Position numbers and translations under genes: made by a program
Part shown: positions 42,443 through 54,562 of the stretch, piece by piece
Numbering within the stretch: the stretch's first letter is position 1
Layout: the number at the start of each line of letters is the position of its first letter
Notes under the pieces: generated by a model
What the model saw: the letters and a program-made list of their open reading frames with translations, nothing else
The model's database searches: none
Told to the model about the DNA's origin: nothing
Assembly (NCBI GenBank): GCA_039090855.1
Contig: CM077023.1
Coordinates: 82,125,127-82,189,126 of the forward strand
Length of the DNA stretch: 64,000 bases
DNA from: Macrothele yani
Lineage: Eukaryota > Arthropoda > Arachnida > Araneae > Macrothelidae
Direction of reading: 5' to 3'

Positions 42443-43210
42443 TGTCAATGAATTCAATTCAAGTGAAATAAGCTTTAAGAACGAGATCCACGAAAAACAT
42501 TGAATAGTTTTAGCATTATTTTCCCCAAAATAACAAACATAGTCGTATTTCTTGATAAATTCTGAAATAAAAATCCGATATCTGTTCATCTAAAATGAAT
42601 GCGGCATTTCATAAATTCATGTGTCTTTTTATATACATTCATCCACTTTTTGAAATTACTTTTGTTTTCTTAATATCTATCTGTGTTTCTTATTGTCATT
42701 AAGTACTTTCCACTAACTCCTCTTGTGTTACTGAATTTGTTAAATGACCATTTATCATAGAAAAAACAAGCAACTGTTTTTCACTCGTAATAGACTAAAA
42801 AATTATTAAGCTTGTTCAGCATTCGGAAGAAAAATCTAGCCAGTGCAGTTTAAATTCCTGAAATTTCTTTAATTATCCTTAAGGTAAAATAATTTTACAT
42901 TAATCACGGTATTCTTAATCACCCATTTCTTTCAAACTTACTTTATACTTTTTCCGATTATATTTTACTATGATTTATAAAACTATCACGTATGAGAGCA
43001 AAATATAATATATTACATGCTATATCAAAATTTTTACTGAAACTTTTATTTTTTTTAAATTATTAAAGGAAAACGTGATACGTTCAGTTTTTAACTGAAA
43101 TTAGTTTATTTATTTTTATTAATTGAAATATTTACAGAGATACACAAATGCTTATTTTAATTATGAAGTGTCTTTGTAACTTTATCATCGTCTTTGCTAT
43201 TAACTTTTTA
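42443..43210. other. no recognisable feature
   Basis: Very AT-rich, unassigned. Confidence 0.4.
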
Positions 43211-43428
43211 TTTTTTTTTATTTTTCGGGGTTTGACGATTGCAATGAGCAGCTCGTAGGGCTATAAGCAGCTCCTTGTCCCAAATTTAGGGCCACTGGTT
43301 CCATGGAGGGGGAAAGCCAGCGCCCTCAGACAGGCGCACCAACCATGCCTCATCCAGGACTCGAGCTGGGACCCATCTAATGTGAATGGTCAGACACCAG
43401 CGCCTCGAACCACTTGGCCACCGGGAAG
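43211..43428 (-). repeat. SINE-2 copy, diverged
   Basis: Plus-strand order: GGGGTTTGACGATTGCAATGAGCAG, GGGCTATAAGCAG, AAATTTAGGGCCACTGGTTCC, GCCTCATCCAGGACTCGAGCTGGGACC and CACTTGGCCACCGGG. Confidence 0.8.
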
Positions 43429-44544
43429 GAGCGAATAGTTTGCGCAGATATCATTTATGGATATTTATTCAAAAGCTGATTTCTATAAAAAGGTATTTTG
43501 GGCAAATATTTGTTTTCCCTGGAAGTTTATTTTTTCTGGTTCTTTACAGTGTAATTATCACTGCATAAAAATGTATGATTTGCTATGATTTTGAAAGCCC
43601 TACGAGGCCGCATATACCAACAGTGAGCTAACTTCAGTCAAATGCAATGTAAGGAGTAATCCGTTGGCTCAATGAAAGAGCCATTCTTTCCTTTAGTTAA
43701 CCTCTAGTCAGGGATTTTCCAACGGCAATTTGTTTCGAACGAGATTTGTGAGTGTATATACTGTATATAGTGTAACGGCACTCGACTCTCCGCTGTCACT
43801 TTAGGCCATCATACGTGTTTTTGGTTCGTTATCCACTGTGGTAGAACGTAGTTAGTCCCCCCCCCCCTTTTTTTTAATGTATCTCAGAAACCATCTAGCT
43901 GTGCTCAAAGTAGCAATAGTCTCTATTAATACGCACAGTCTTTTCAAAACTTAACAACGGAGTTTAATGCTGCTACTCAAGAATGATAGTTTCGGCTTTA
44001 GTTATTTTCGTTTTTGTCGGTCAATAGAAAAACTTAATCATCTGCTATCCCCGTGGTCTCGTTAGCTCTTAACGCTACTGACTCGTGTCACCGGAGACTC
44101 GCTCGCATACCGAAGTCAGGCGATCCCTGATATTACGAGCAGCACGTCCGGTTTTCTCACCGAACAACTCCAAAATGTACATCGTCTCCGAGAGCCCGCT
44201 GACGTTTAATGCAAACGTATTCCTTCACTTACTGCGGCTTTGAAGACCCTAATTCTTATACTTCATAGTGCACTCCCCGTCTACTGATATGAAAGCGACA
44301 AACACGCACTCACGCATTAACACAACGCGTTTGAATAACACATTAGCGTATATACAGCTATTCTGTAACAATACGGAACCCATTGAAATCGGGGCAGTCC
44401 GATTTTGTGTTTATAAAACTTTTTAATCCCTTGTCGCTTTCTATTTTTGGTGCCAGCTGTTACGTATCCGTTCTTACGGTGCTGCACAAAGTGGGCGAAC
44501 AGAAATATCTTCTGTTAAAGTGGTGGAAATAAAAATATAAATAC
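43429..44544. other. unassigned; weak tRNA-like stretch
   Basis: CCCCGTGGTCTCGTTAGCTCTTAACG at 44050 looks like an A box, but no good B box follows. A C9 run is at about 43858. Confidence 0.35.
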
Positions 44545-44620
44545 ATATTTTAAATATAGATACATATTTAACACGAACGGTTTTTAAATATAGATACATA
44601 TTTTAACACGAACGGTCTAA
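44545..44620. repeat. ~37-bp tandem repeat, two to three units
   Basis: AAATATAGATACATATTT(T)AACACGAACGGT occurs twice in a row, with a partial unit before it. Confidence 0.8.
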
Positions 44621-45603
44621 GAGTATTTACACATAGCTTTTAAATATACTGAGGCACGAGCATTGAAGCACCATCTAAGAAGATTTTCGAGTATGTGGTT
44701 AATTTTTTATTTTTTATTTTTCATAGTATTTAAAAATCATTCTCGAAAATTGGCTATTAAATTTGCTTCTTCGTTAGTAAATTACGGCAAATTTTCGTTA
44801 AAACTGTTTTGCAATAAAATTACTGAGAAATATTATAGTGTCACTTATTGTCCGGGGTGTTCATAATTTAAGTATTCTGAGGAATATCTTAACGGTTATC
44901 CTAGTTGTGCGGGAAATATCTGGGACAATCGCTTTCAAAAACGTGACGCAACCTGTATCCTTGGAAGTTCTTTGAAGCTGGCCAAGGTAAGGCTAGAATT
45001 TGGGATAAATACGAGTAAAAGTGACATTAATGCGAATTTTTCTTCATATTACACAGATGCCAACCAAAAATTTTGCATAAATCAGGCAGGGTTACCGAAA
45101 AATAAGTGAATCAAACTGTAAAAGAAATCTAAGCTTTCCTCTAGAGTGAGCACAGAACCTTTATGAGCCACTTCATGATGTTCTGTTCAAAAGCCGCTAC
45201 CGAAAATTTTGAGCCTGAATTTCATTGCAGCTGATATCTTCGAACTGAAACTTATTTTGTGTGGACAGCATAGTGCTATGCATTATTACTGTATTGATAT
45301 TTGTCAAGCTTTATGCATTACGAATTTTGAATCCGTCCTTTTTTCTTAGACATTTAATATTTGGCATGGGGAACTTTCCAAAAGCAATGCACATAGATGG
45401 AGCATTCATCTCACTCGATAAACGGAATTAACTTGAAAACTGCACCTGTTTTTGTTCTATCCCTTTAGATAAAGTGTGCGAAAGTTTTACCTTAATATTT
45501 AATTCATCAATTTATTGGCTGGCGAAAAACTAAATTTTGGAGTAGCTGATGACTGCCACATTACGAGTGAAGACCAAAGATCGTTCATCAAAACTTATTA
45601 TGC
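44621..45603. other. no recognisable feature
   Basis: Unassigned AT-rich sequence. Confidence 0.4.
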
Positions 45604-46080
45604 GTGATAACAATTGTCGCATTTTTTGAAGTGTTAAAAGAAGCGTGTGGGAAAGCTACTGTAAGTTGTAACACAGTTTCTCCTTACGTGCCAGGTTTCA
45701 CGAAGGGCCGTGTAAACATCGCATATAATCAGAAATCGTTGAATTTTTCAACCACGACGAACGCCACATCACGGCCTTTGCCAATATCATATCGAAAGAA
45801 GACAGGCGAGCAAAGTGAGAGGAGATTGCAGCACCATGTATTCTCTCAAAATGTCCACTGCATCGATTTTAGCTGACATTCGTCAAAAGAGCAAGGTGCC
45901 TGAGGGGTGTTACCCGTCTTCTTTCAGAAGAACATAAAGCAAATCGAAAACGCATTAAGCAAATACTTCTTTCTCGCCATGAATACGAATGCATGCCGAA
46001 GAAAATGTTCTATTACTCACGGCAGCTTTCCTATACTTCTTTAACAGATGAACATTTAGGTAAGGTTACGACTTCGCGAA
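45604..46080 (+). pseudogene. mariner-like transposase, N-terminal remnant
   Basis: Pieces in shifting frames resemble the mariner DNA-binding half in order: FEVLKEACGKATVSCNT, then PGFTKGRVNIAYNQ (usually W...F..GR.....D..R.GRP), then an EDRR-like segment near 45790, then RGVTRLLSEEHKANRKRI and QILLSRHEYE (usually VPR.LT.E.K..R). No catalytic residues are found. The match is weak in any single piece and rests on the order of the pieces. Confidence 0.5.
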
Positions 46081-48216
46081 GTCTCAATTTTGGTGAGTGG
46101 TGGTTAGTAAGTACTTTTCAAGACCTATTTTGAAATTCAATTTCTCGTGTACTGCTCTGGATAAATGAAAATAATACTTTCCCAGACTTCTTTCAAAAGA
46201 AGTGAACGACGTTCACAATTTCCAAGTTGACTGCATCATCAACGCCCTCTTCGCATTAGTTTTAGGATGTCTCTCGTATTTTAGTTATCGTTTTCGATAG
46301 TTTTTGAATTATTTATCTTGTGTGAGCCACACACTTCGCACAAGAAACCTTTATTCTCTTTTACACTTGAATCCTCATTCTTAAGGATTACTTATGAGTT
46401 TTTCGAAAAAGCAACGTTCTTAACAACAACTCCCTAGGAGTGAAGGTTGCAGCAGAGTGTTGAATTTGGTATGCTCTAAGATAGTTGTTTTGCCTTTTCT
46501 CTTGCTTCTTGAAAAAGCTTTCATCAGTATATCTGTGAAATTGGGAACAGGTTCCAGACACCATTTCAAGTCTTAATGAAGTTATTACTGACAAACCATG
46601 AAGTGGTTTTATACGGTGTAAGTCAATGTTCCATTTCATAAATCGATTTTTACCCAACTGGTATTTTAATAGGCCTTGTTATCAAGGAATCATGTAAGAT
46701 ATATTACGAGACCAGTTGTTTGCTACCTCAGACAACTAGATGGACTTTTATACTGCAGTTCAGTCAGTTGGTTAAAAATGAGAGATGTAGTAGTGCACAG
46801 TTTCACCTAGACACAAATATATCGGCCTCTCTGTGTAATGAATTTCAAAATAAACTGAAATATTTAAAAAAATTCACGGTATGCATCTTTCCCAACTATA
46901 GCAAATTAAATCCTAAGTAAAAAAATTGATATAACGTAAATGGGTAACGAAAGTAGTCGATGAGCTACCTAGGTTGATTTTCTCAAATACCTCGGAAACG
47001 CTTCCTCTCGACCATCCCAAGGGAGAGTTGCTATTGACGAGGGCTTTAAATTGATGTATAACACGAATGGGGTGATAATGTACAACACGATGATGCATAA
47101 CACACCTGTAGATATCCTAGACCAAAAGTTACCAATCCACATCACTAACACACTTGCGATTCAGCTTTTCTTTCTATCTTGAGCTCAGATTTTAGCTTGC
47201 GCATGCGCAGATGGACTTTCGTACCTACATCACATTTTATCCGTGTCTGGATCGTTTCTTACGTTCGTTTAAATCTGAATAATACAGTATAAAATAAGAA
47301 TAATAATAAAAATAAATATTGTTTTTGAAAAACTAAACAGTCGAAAGACTAACTGTTGTCGCCGCCATAGTTTCGTAAATATTTACTCTTAGGACTCACA
47401 ATCTTCTTACATTGGTTTTAAGACAAAAACCTACATCTTCCAATCTCTTTTCGTGCCTTGCTGTTACATTGAACACGTTTACACGTCTTATATTTCCCAA
47501 AAAGTGTCCATTTCCTTTCCTTCGGTAGAGCTTTTTTCAAGCACGATATTTGAACCTATGGAGTTTGTGAACCTATGCAGTGGTTAGTACCCTGCTTCCA
47601 CCAAACATTCGCCGTAGTTCCGAAGTCACGCTAAGCTGCTGGTGTGGGGACAGAAACTAGTCATGGGCACATTCGTGAGTAACATAGATGTGTAACATCC
47701 GTAATTACTCACTGCCACATCAAGAAACCGATAATGCCTGTGAAAACACGAAATCGTGTTTCAAAGCAAATTTCTTGGCAAAGAAATTACGGGTAAGTTT
47801 TGCAGCAGTTTTTATTTTTTTTTATTTTTTTCATGTCCCAGCCAAATAGAAACAATTTTTTCCTAGTGATCAAATAATTATGAGATCTGGCGACTAGCGT
47901 TGTCCTGGTAACGGCATGAAATGCGAGTGTCAGTGTCAAAATTATTCAATGTTTGTGCAGGGTTTGAATTAACCTTTTTTTACATTACGAATTTCCTGCG
48001 GTAAGCTACATGTAGTATCTAAAGTTGTAACCATGCGTTAATTGTCCCTGGGATTTTATGGTTGTGTTCGAATTTCAGATGTGAGATGTTTGAGGCGTGT
48101 AAATTCCCCCTAAGACAATTTATCTTAACAGTAATTGATGAGAATTACACATCCTCGAGACTAATTCTTCGAGTTTTGAAGAGTACCACTTGAAAAGAAG
48201 AATATATATATATATA
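46081..48216. other. no recognised feature over 2.1 kb
   Basis: Frames up to 89 codons without motifs. A (TA)n run lies directly at the Tc1-D insertion point (about 48202-48216), and a T/A-rich run near 47812-47832. Confidence 0.45.
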
Positions 48217-49727
48217 CCGATGAGCCATTCCATTATCACCCCCAGCCGAGAGAAATGAGCGCACCTGGAGACCGAACGGTGGCGCAGGTCAGTTTCGCAG
48301 AGCAGTATATATACAACCCGAGGACCGGCTTTCGGTTAGTAGAGTGTTCGGAGTCAGAATGGGAAAGCTGCCGATTTATCGAAGTTTGATAAAGGACAAA
48401 TTGTGATGGTACGGCGCTTCGGAACTTCGATCTCGGAAACGGCGCGGGTTGTGGGTTGCTCACGTGCCGCTGTAGTGAGTACGTATCAAAAGTGGTTTAC
48501 AGATGGCCAAACGACCAACCGTCGTCCAGCAGTGTGTAGTAGTAGCTCATTGATGCCAGAGGGGAGCTGAGACTGTCGTGCATTGTTCACAGCGGCCGCA
48601 GGGCCACAGTACGACAAATCACCCGCAGCTACAACATTGGTGATCAGAGCAATGTGTCACAGCACACAGTTCACTGCAGTCTTCTGCGCATGGGCCTGCC
48701 TGGTCCCCATGCTCACTGCACGGCATCGCCAACAACGCATGAAATGGGCCCAAGATTATCGAGATTGGACCGTGGATGATTGGAAGAAAGTGGCCTTGTC
48801 TGACGAATCAAGATTCCTGGTGCATCACGTAGACGGCAGAGCTCGGATACACCGATTACCAACGGAGGCTATGGCACTTGGATGCACTGTTGCGCGGAAA
48901 CAGGCCGGCGGTGTTATGTTGTGGGCGATGTTTTCTTTAGACACTTTAGGCCCCATTATACCGATAGCACAATCTCTGACAGCTGTCAGGTATCTGAACA
49001 TCGTTGTGGACCAAGTTCACCCATTCATGGCAACTATGTTCCCTGCTGATGATGGCCATTACCAACAGGATAATGTGCCATGCCAGAATCGTCAAGGAAA
49101 GGTTCGAGGAACGTGCTGGTGACTTTCTGTTAATGCCCTGGCCTTCAAATTCACCTGACATGAACTCCATCAAACATTTGTGGTTCGACTTGGAAAACCG
49201 GGTTCGTGCTAAATCACCACCACTCCAAAATGTACGGGAACTGGAGGACCTGCTGTTGACCAATACCCCAGGATACCTATGCCAGGGCTGTAGTGGAGGG
49301 TATACGGCGGTATACGCCGTGTACCCTCTGTTTTTTTTTTTTTTTTTTTGACAGAATAGCGTATACTTTCAATGTCCATGTTATCAACAGAATTTCAATC
49401 TCGAATAACATCGCTGCCAAGAGCTGAACATCTAATAAAAAGAGCTTCGGAGAAAATCCTGGGGAAAAACTAATTTAGCATTAGCAGCGAACGAGGAATT
49501 ATTATTTAAAAATATCCCACTTATTCCTAAAATCAAAATTGTACCTATTAACCAAACCAGTTTATTCGATGTTCATAAAATCAAATGGACCGCCCATTGA
49601 ACGATTTAATAAAAAAAATATATATATATATGTAAGATCTTGGTTGATGAAACATCGTTCAGCAACTGATAGTAGATTAAGAGTTTCTTCTAGAGAAGAA
49701 CAGTGCTGTAAGGACTTATCTCATCAG

Positions 49728-49968
49728 GGTTTTTTTTTTTCTTTTTTCTTTTGATTGGAGGTTTAACGACCACCATGAGCAACTCAATGGGCTATAAGCA
49801 GTCGCCCGACCCTAATTTAGGGTCACTGGTTCCAGGGAAGGGAGAGAGCCAGTGCCGTAAGACAACTGTCAACACAACATCCATGCCTCATCAGGATTCG
49901 AACCCGGACCCCTTTTGGACGAATGATCAGAGGCCATCGCTTAGACCACTGCGCCACCGGTGCGGCTC
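49728..49968 (-). repeat. SINE-2, full copy
   Basis: Near-consensus copy on the minus strand: poly(T), TTGATTGGAGGTTTAACGACC, GTCACTGGTTCCAGGGAAGG, GGATTCGAACCCGG and CACTGCGCCACCGGTGCGGC. It carries a small AACTGTC insertion next to AAGACA. Confidence 0.9.
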
Positions 49969-50092
49969 AGGCTTTATAAGATATATTTCAATAAAAATTA
50001 AAATAATCTTGTGCATGCTCTTCAACATGTCATAATTGACAGGAGAAGATACTTTTTTCATATCGGTAAGTGAGCTCATAGTCATAATTGTT

Positions 50093-50132
50093 AAAAAGGC
50101 GTGGTACCCCCACGAGGGTACCGTGCCTTTTT
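50093..50132. repeat. 17-bp hairpin followed by T-run
   Basis: AAAAAGGCGTGGTACCC and GGGTACCGTGCCTTTTT pair with two mismatches around six bases. It resembles a bacterial terminator in shape, but in this setting it is just a palindrome inside a MITE. Confidence 0.75.
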
Positions 50133-50324
50133 TTTTATCTATGTAGTATAACCTCCGATTTTTTAGGATTTGCACATAGTATACCCTCTGCTGATTTTAC
50201 GACTACAGCAGTTCCTATCGCCCCTCATCGAATGGATGCCTCGCCGAGTGGCCGCTGTTTTGCGGGCTCAAGGGGGTCCTACAGCTTGTTAGGTAGGTGG
50301 TCATAATGTAATGGCTCATTGGTG

Positions 50325-50779
50325 TATATACTGTCACAGTGCTGGGCATTGCCTTTCCGTAATCAAATATACTCAAAAGAAACTTAAAAATTATTTTCCT
50401 ACTGACGTCCAGACATCGTGGAACTCTATGTCTACATTCAGTCTTTGCGCCATGAAAATTTACAAATCAACCAATTAATGGCCTGCACGATATTTTTATA
50501 TGCTGTTTTGAAATACATTGGTATTCTGAAAAAAAAATGCATTCCATTCGGTTTTTACGCTTTACAAAGAAAAATTCCAAAGCAAAAAAAGAAAAAGGTC
50601 ATCAGCCAATCATTTTCTTCTTCTTGCGAGAAGAAAATTATTGTATGGCATAAACCTGTTCTTTCGGATTCCAACCTATGTTTGTCGCTAATGTTTTCAT
50701 ATGAGAGTTGTGCATTTTGTTTATTGGTTCCTTTTTGCAGAAAAACAGGGTTTTAGAAAAAATAGTAGACGGCTGTCTT
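50325..50779. other. no recognisable feature
   Basis: Unassigned. A 112-codon plus frame (50418-50756) is lysine/serine-rich with no motif and is probably chance. Confidence 0.4.
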
Positions 50780-51605
50780 CAGAGGCGGATTTATAGGGGG
50801 CGGGAGGCAATTGCCCCCTTTACACGAAAAATGTAATAATTAAAATTTAAAAGATCACTTTATCTTATGAAAATGAAAAACAAAATTGTAACAAACAATT
50901 TTTAACAATGACCTACTTTTTAATTCTGGTTATTAATGCAGTTAACAACACGAAATTTATCATTTAGCTCAGCTTTTTTATGTATTCGTGTAATCATTAC
51001 GCTTTGGAAAAAATCGGGGATTCAAATGTGGGAGTTCCCATCGTATTTTTTTGATTTTGCTCTGCAGCTTCGTACCTCAGTTTATGTATGAGAAAGTCCA
51101 GTGAAGGCCACTACGGATTTTTGTCATGCTAATAGAATACTGATCCACATGTTTCAGATATTATACCATTTTAATACTTACGTGAGGTATTGTACCATTT
51201 TAATACTTATGTGAGGTCAGGAGAGAGATCATTCTGCAAACTGGCACTGATTAAGAATTATTTTGAGAACCATGATGACTTATGAAAGACGAAGTGCTCT
51301 GTGCCCGCTGAATGTAGAGAGCAGTGTTCTTAAGATGATAGAGTTTGAGGAATTCATTAAAGATTTTTCAGATGCCAAGTGTAGAAACAAAGACTTTCTG
51401 TAAGTATTCGACAGACTGTTTCCCTGTATAATGTACCTTCCTGTGTATGTATATTTTGTCAGTTTTAATTACAATCAGTACATTGGCTGTGATGTGCAAA
51501 TTTGGTGAATTCTCTTTTCTGCTGTTTATTTTAATTTCCGAATTACAGCCCCCCCTTCCCGAAACTGAAGTGTCCCGGGCCCTCCAAGTTCTAAATCCGC
51601 TCCTG
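50780..51605. mobile_element. hAT-type MITE, 826 bp
   Basis: Left end CAGAGGCGGATTTATAGGGGGCGGG; right end reverse complemented CAGGAGCGGATTTAGAACTTGGAGG. They are flanked by GCTGTCTT (50772-50779) and GGTGTCTT (51606-51613), seven of eight matching. The CAG-R-GCGGATTTA start is a common hAT terminus. The interior has no recognisable transposase. A 30-bp direct repeat (ATTTTAATACTTA-GTGAGGT) occurs at 51150-51216. Confidence 0.8.
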
Positions 51606-51613
51606 GGTGTCTT

Positions 51614-52334
51614 ACAAAAATTAAAAAATATTATTTTAACAACAGGTGACCGATATCTAGGTAAATTTTAATGTTAAATAATGCGCTCACAGCGACTGGT
51701 TTTGAGATTGTGGAATCCTTATCTTCTTGTTTCATGCCCCTCTTCGGATTTCTGGTGAAGCTTCTATGGGAAATAAAACCGTTGTGATGATTCAAAACAC
51801 CAGATGCCAGAAAAATTTATGCAAAGCTTAAGAAAAATATACCGTTGTTCAAAACCTGAATAAGTTCACCCGAATGATTGATTGATTTCAAGAATTACAA
51901 GGAGTCTTGTTCTTTCTAATTCTTACGATATCACTTGTAGTCCCTAGCAACCATTGATTTTTCTGTTCCTCAGATAGTCTCACGTAAGTCCAGCATTTAA
52001 CTCCGGGCTTCATGTATATTACTAGTTGTTCATACATTTGAACCATAAGACTTAGTCAGTCCGTACGCAATTTGTAGTGACTAAAGAATTATGTGCAAAT
52101 TAAAATAAATTGTTTTATCGCCGTTCACATGCAGTACAGTACTTCAATTTTAAGTTCAGCGTTTCCTACGAGAACATCAAATATCATTAGTAGTCAGATG
52201 ACCTCATTTAGTGTTACTGATTTAAGCAACCGAATCGAACCATCTCCTTAGGTAAGCGAAAAGTGAACTAGAGTGCATGTAAGTTAAGATTTCAATGGTC
52301 ATCTGAATGATACGATATATCCTGTGTAAATCAC
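51614..52334. other. no recognisable feature
   Basis: Unassigned AT-rich sequence. Confidence 0.4.
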
Positions 52335-52545
52335 ATAGCTGCCCCGTTGGACAAGTGGTTAGAGGCACTGGTTTCTGAATAGTCGGTCGCTCTGTGCTAG
52401 GATTCGAACCCCGCGTGCGGCATGGGCTGCCATAGCGCTCATCCTCCCCGTTTCAGAATTAGTAGCCCCAAATTAAAGGCTGGAGGCGGTTTAGTGCCCA
52501 CAAGGTTGCTCATGGTGGTCGTTAACTCTGTGACAAAATAAAAAT
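52335..52545 (+). repeat. SINE-2-related copy, plus strand
   Basis: GCTGCCCCGTTGGACAAGTGGTTAGAGG (A-box-like), CTAGGATTCGAACCCCG (B box), then GCCCCAAATTAAAGGCTGGAGGC and GGTTGCTCATGGTGGTCGTTAA, the family 3' end, with an A-rich tail. The middle body differs from the main subfamily. Confidence 0.75.
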
Positions 52546-52556
52546 CATACAATATC

Positions 52557-53099
52557 TGTCAATAAAGTTCGGTGAATGCTATCGTAACGCATAAAAGGAA
52601 AGGTTGTGGGAGGTGCGGTAACTTGCACGACGTAGTCAAATACATGATCAAACATGTTCTTAACCGTCACGGAGCTGTGAGAAAGGGTGCGGCATAGATA
52701 GCTTGTTGCCGCAGCTGATGTGGATGCGCGTTATTAGTTGGCAAAAATGGAGCAAAAAAAACAATATAACAATTCTGCAATCTATTACGAGCGAGCCGTT
52801 GCTACCTTAGATCAACCACCGTATTCGCCTGACCTGGCACTGGCAGACTACTTTTTTGTTTCCTTTACTGAAATTGCTGAAAGGAAGGTTTGCGGAGATT
52901 TAGAATATTCAAGCGAACGTGATGACACTGCTGCAGCCGATGACAAAGGAGGACTTTGGCCATAGCTCCCAGCAATTATACGGACGATGCCAAATGTGTA
53001 TTGTATTCGGGGTGAGTTATTTTGAGGACCAGTAAAGTAAGTTCTCTTAAATATTTCCTGCTGTTCATTTTGCCGAGCATTCCCCGAACTTTATTGACA
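52557..53099 (+). mobile_element. internally deleted mariner with 24-bp inverted ends
   Basis: TGTCAATAAAGTTCGGTGAATGCT at the left and its reverse complement with one mismatch at the right (ending at 53099). Inside, the frame at 52738-52965 reads VATLDQPPYSPDLALADYF, the mariner PPYSPDLAPSDYF site (the catalytic third Asp is retained in ADY). A shifted continuation, TKEDFGHSSQQLYGRCQMC and a YFEDQ end, gives the normal mariner C terminus. The N-terminal two-thirds are deleted. At 543 bp it is a non-autonomous derivative. A clear TA duplication is not seen. Confidence 0.82.
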
Positions 53100-54339
53100 C
53101 ACTTGTTGACTGAGAAACAGTGGAATCGAACTCTATACATCATGATACAGTCAGTTCAGTTTAAAATATGTGCCAGGACGTTGGAAATTGTTTTTAAATT
53201 GCAGGACAAAAGAATTACAATTTAGCTTTCCGCCCATGAATTTTGTGGGACTGTTTGTGAATTCATGCGAGAAGTATTACTCTTTAAAACTTTGAAAATC
53301 GGTCACCGCTAACTTTTGATCGAAATCGTAAAACGATCGGGGAAACACAAAACTGGGATTTTATCAAATAAATCAGTCTAGGAATACTGTCTTTATTTTT
53401 TTTAATAAACTCGCACTCCATTAATTCAGATACGGATTCAACTACAACACCTAAATTTTGAAATTAGCTGTATTTTTTTTTTTTTTTTTCTTCAGAATCT
53501 AGGAATCTAGTTAATCCTGAATGAAACTGATCAGAAAGGTTCAACTGCAGCGACATCAGTCAAACGAGATTCTATTTAAAGTAAAATTCATCATTTAACG
53601 TTTAACCGGATAATGAATAAGTTTGGTTTTGAAAACTTTTGTTGCACAAAAAATAAAGAAAACAACTCATAGATATCTGAGCGCGAAAACACTTTCTTCT
53701 CAGCTTCAGACAGTAGTGGAACCGGCGGGAGCGGCTGGGGTGATAGCGCCCCCTAAAGCAGGTTTTTCCTTTTTAAATGGCCAGCATCTAAATAATTAAT
53801 GCGTTTATTTTTGTAAAATTATAGTAATAAATCCATAGGGTTTCGCAAATGTTTTCATAACAACTAAAATTTGCTCTAAATTTGGTGATAAAACATTCCG
53901 TTCTTGCTTCAGCAGATAAAAACAACAACAAAAAAAAAAAAAAAAACTAGAAGTTCAGAAACAGAGAAAGACGAGAGCGGAAGTGAAAAGAGGTTTTGAC
54001 TGATCACGAAAAGCAATGTGTGAGCTTTGCTCTGTTTCTTTAGTATTATTTGGCATTATTTAGTAATTGGAAGCAGGGAAAGTCACCGTGTGAGGTAGGC
54101 TTTGGAGTGTGTTTGAGATAGTGTGGGTGACGAAGTGATGAAGTACGTACCTCGATTGGGCCATAAACAAAACCTCATAACAGATTTACAAGCTGGAAAT
54201 TTTTCGATTAAATTATGCATCTGAATAGAAATGATCAAACTTTATTTTGAAAGATTTTATCCGGACGTGAGCAGTTGTGTGGATGTGTTCTCAACAAAGT
54301 CTCTCGCTTTTTCTCAGACCGGGGCAACCGCATCCCCCC
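53100..54339. other. unassigned; possible decayed hAT end at 53713
   Basis: CAGTAGTGGAACCGGCGGGAGCGG at 53713 and CCTCCCCTTAGATGAG...AGATCCGCTTCCTC at 54562-54604 could be ends of one hAT-type element around the SINE at 54340, but no target duplication could be matched. Poly(T) near 53473 and poly(A) near 53931. Confidence 0.35.
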
Positions 54340-54562
54340 CCCCTTTTTTTTTTTGATTGAGGGTTTAACAACCACCGTGAGCAACTCAATGGGCAATAAG
54401 CAGTCGCCCATCCCTAATTTAGGACCACTGACTCCAGGGAAGGGAGAGAGTCAATGCCATAAGACAAACACAACATCCATGCCTCAGCGGGATTCGGACC
54501 CGTGCCCATCTTGGACGAATGATCAGACGCCATCGCTTAGACCACTGCGCCACTGGGGCCGC
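54340..54562 (-). repeat. SINE-2, full copy
   Basis: Minus-strand copy: poly(T), TTGATTGAGGGTTTAACAACCACC, GGGCAATAAGCAGTCGCCC, CAGCGGGATTCGGACCCG and CACTGCGCCACTGGGGCCGCC. The B box has one change (TTCGGACC). Confidence 0.88.

Larger units (their letters stand above)
49283..50212. mobile_element. hAT element, 930 bp, inserted in Tc1-D
   Basis: Starts CAGGGCTGTAGTGGAGGGTATAC. The other end, reverse complemented, is AACTGCTGTAGTCGTAAAATCAGCAGAGGGTATAC, so GCTGTAGT and GAGGGTATAC are shared but spaced differently. The 8-base flanks ACCTATGC (49275-49282) and TCCTATCG (50213-50220) agree at five positions and fall where the transposase frame breaks and resumes. Just inside the left end GAGGGTATACGGCG and CGCCGTGTACCCTC form a hairpin. 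It contains a SINE-2 and a 17-bp hairpin at 50093-50132. No transposase is left. Confidence 0.7.
48359..50292 (+). pseudogene. Tc1-D transposase pseudogene
   Basis: Starts MGKLP; the helix-turn-helix reads [18 protein letters not shown] and [10 protein letters not shown] in a shifted frame. The frame at 48583-49122 holds the core: MKWAQDYRDWTVDDWKKVA, LSDESRFLVHHVDGRAR (first Asp), GGVMLWAMFSLDTLGPI and YQQDNVPC (second Asp). After a shift (49004 on) MPWPSNSPDMNSIKHLW appears, where the usual PIEHLW Glu is replaced by Lys. The frame stops at the hAT element in ...TPGYL. It resumes beyond it (50214-50292) as LSPLIEWMPRRVAAVLRAQ, GGPTAC and a stop, which is the normal C terminus. Confidence 0.88.
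48217..50324 (+). mobile_element. Tc1-like transposon (Tc1-D), split by a hAT element
   Basis: The left end CCGATGAGCCATTCCATTATCACCCC and the right end (reverse complement CACCAATGAGCCATTACATTATGACC) are inverted repeats with a few mismatches. TA occurs at 48215-48216 and 50325-50326. Without the 930-bp hAT element the length is about 1.2 kb. Confidence 0.88.

Noticed and set aside
46909..47151. overlapping minus-strand frames with GWSRGSVSEVFEKIN / WDGREEAFPRYLRKST
   Set aside because: Two overlapping frames of the same stretch both look protein-like, but neither matches a family I can name. Not supported as a gene.
50093..50135. intrinsic terminator
   Set aside because: The hairpin-plus-T shape is bacterial in type; this is eukaryotic DNA inside a hAT MITE.
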